A DNA stretch of 5,956 nt from Thermoanaerobaculia bacterium (GTDB lineage Bacteria; Acidobacteriota; Thermoanaerobaculia; Gp7-AA8), in NCBI GenBank assembly GCA_023700825.1, contig JAMPYE010000294.1:1-5956 (forward strand), given 5' to 3'. The first letter of the stretch is position 1. The number at the start of each line of letters is the position of its first letter. The translations under genes and the position numbers were made by a program. The notes beneath the pieces were generated by a model. That model was not told the DNA's origin, searched no databases, and was given only the letters and a program-made list of their open reading frames with translations. Shown here one piece after another: positions 5,810 to 5,956 of the stretch.

Positions 5810-5956
5810 ATGCACGCAGTTCACGTGTCTACGATCTCCCTCAATCCGCGCAACAGCGCCCGCCTCACGCGCCTGAGCCGCCGCACGTGTGTTGCGCGCG
5901 GACGGCTCGCAAACGCGCTGCTCGCGGACATTCTCGACGCGATCGACTTCAAAAGC
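5810..5956 (+). CDS. Ribbon-helix-helix-like DNA-binding protein, N-terminal part (3' end outside window)
   Basis: The frame is open for 49 codons from ATG at 5810 to the right edge, supported by the strong GAAGGAGG site. The start VHVSTISLNP would be a beta strand, followed by a helix ARLTRLSRRT, a turn CVARG, and a second helix RLANALLADILDAID. This strand-helix-helix order with hydrophobic spacing resembles the CopG/Arc/MetJ ribbon-helix-helix fold, whose members bind DNA as dimers and often act as antitoxins, plasmid copy-number or transfer regulators. With the XRE protein just upstream it could help control the operon or the element. The protein may continue with further domains beyond the window. 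The fold call is by eye from a short fragment. Confidence 0.6.
   Translation, partial: MHAVHVSTISLNPRNSARLTRLSRRTCVARGRLANALLADILDAIDFKS

Noticed and set aside
1..5956. CRISPR arrays, tRNA/rRNA genes, insertion-sequence ends
   Set aside because: No regularly spaced repeats, cloverleaf-like sequence, transposase motif or terminal inverted repeats were found on reading both strands.

Overview
The window is high-GC bacterial DNA that looks like part of an accessory element (plasmid, integrative element or similar) rather than a core-chromosome block. Two things support this: a plasmid-type replication-relaxation protein fragment at the left edge, and a run of rightward genes headed by a fused DNA methyltransferase-helicase and followed by two small DNA-binding proteins. 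No rRNA, tRNA, ribosomal protein or other phylogenetic marker is present. The taxon therefore cannot be named beyond 'GC-rich bacterium with strong GGAGG-type ribosome binding sites'.

Left part (1-1374). A gene open at the left edge (to 617, + strand) reads as the C-terminal portion of a replication-relaxation family protein. It converges, with a 10-base gap, on a small minus-strand gene (628-915) for a two-helix membrane protein ending in a CxxC-CxxC zinc ribbon. Bases 916-1374 (459 bases) hold no convincing gene. They contain a weak promoter candidate for the minus-strand gene and the ribosome binding site of the first rightward gene.

Right part (1375-5956). Four genes run rightward, each with its own strong Shine-Dalgarno sequence and short gaps (47, 34 and 64 bases), so they probably form an operon. 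They are: (i) a 168-residue protein of unknown family; (ii) a 1131-residue fusion with a gamma-order N6-adenine DNA methyltransferase at the N terminus, an SNF2-type translocase carrying a six-cysteine zinc insert, and a C-terminal QLSLF beta-clamp-binding motif; (iii) a 128-residue Cro/C1-type (XRE) regulator; (iv) a gene cut by the right edge whose first 49 residues resemble a ribbon-helix-helix DNA-binding domain. A perfect 9-bp hairpin sits directly against the Shine-Dalgarno sequence of gene (iv).

The fusion protein is the centre of interest. Its parts suggest an enzyme that is tethered to the replication clamp, translocates on DNA and methylates adenines. No nuclease motif is visible, so it is not an obvious self-contained restriction enzyme. 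Possible roles are element replication or maintenance, anti-restriction marking of nascent DNA, or defence with a separate effector outside the window. The two small DNA-binding proteins are plausible regulators of the operon. The joint function is inference from domain content and gene order.
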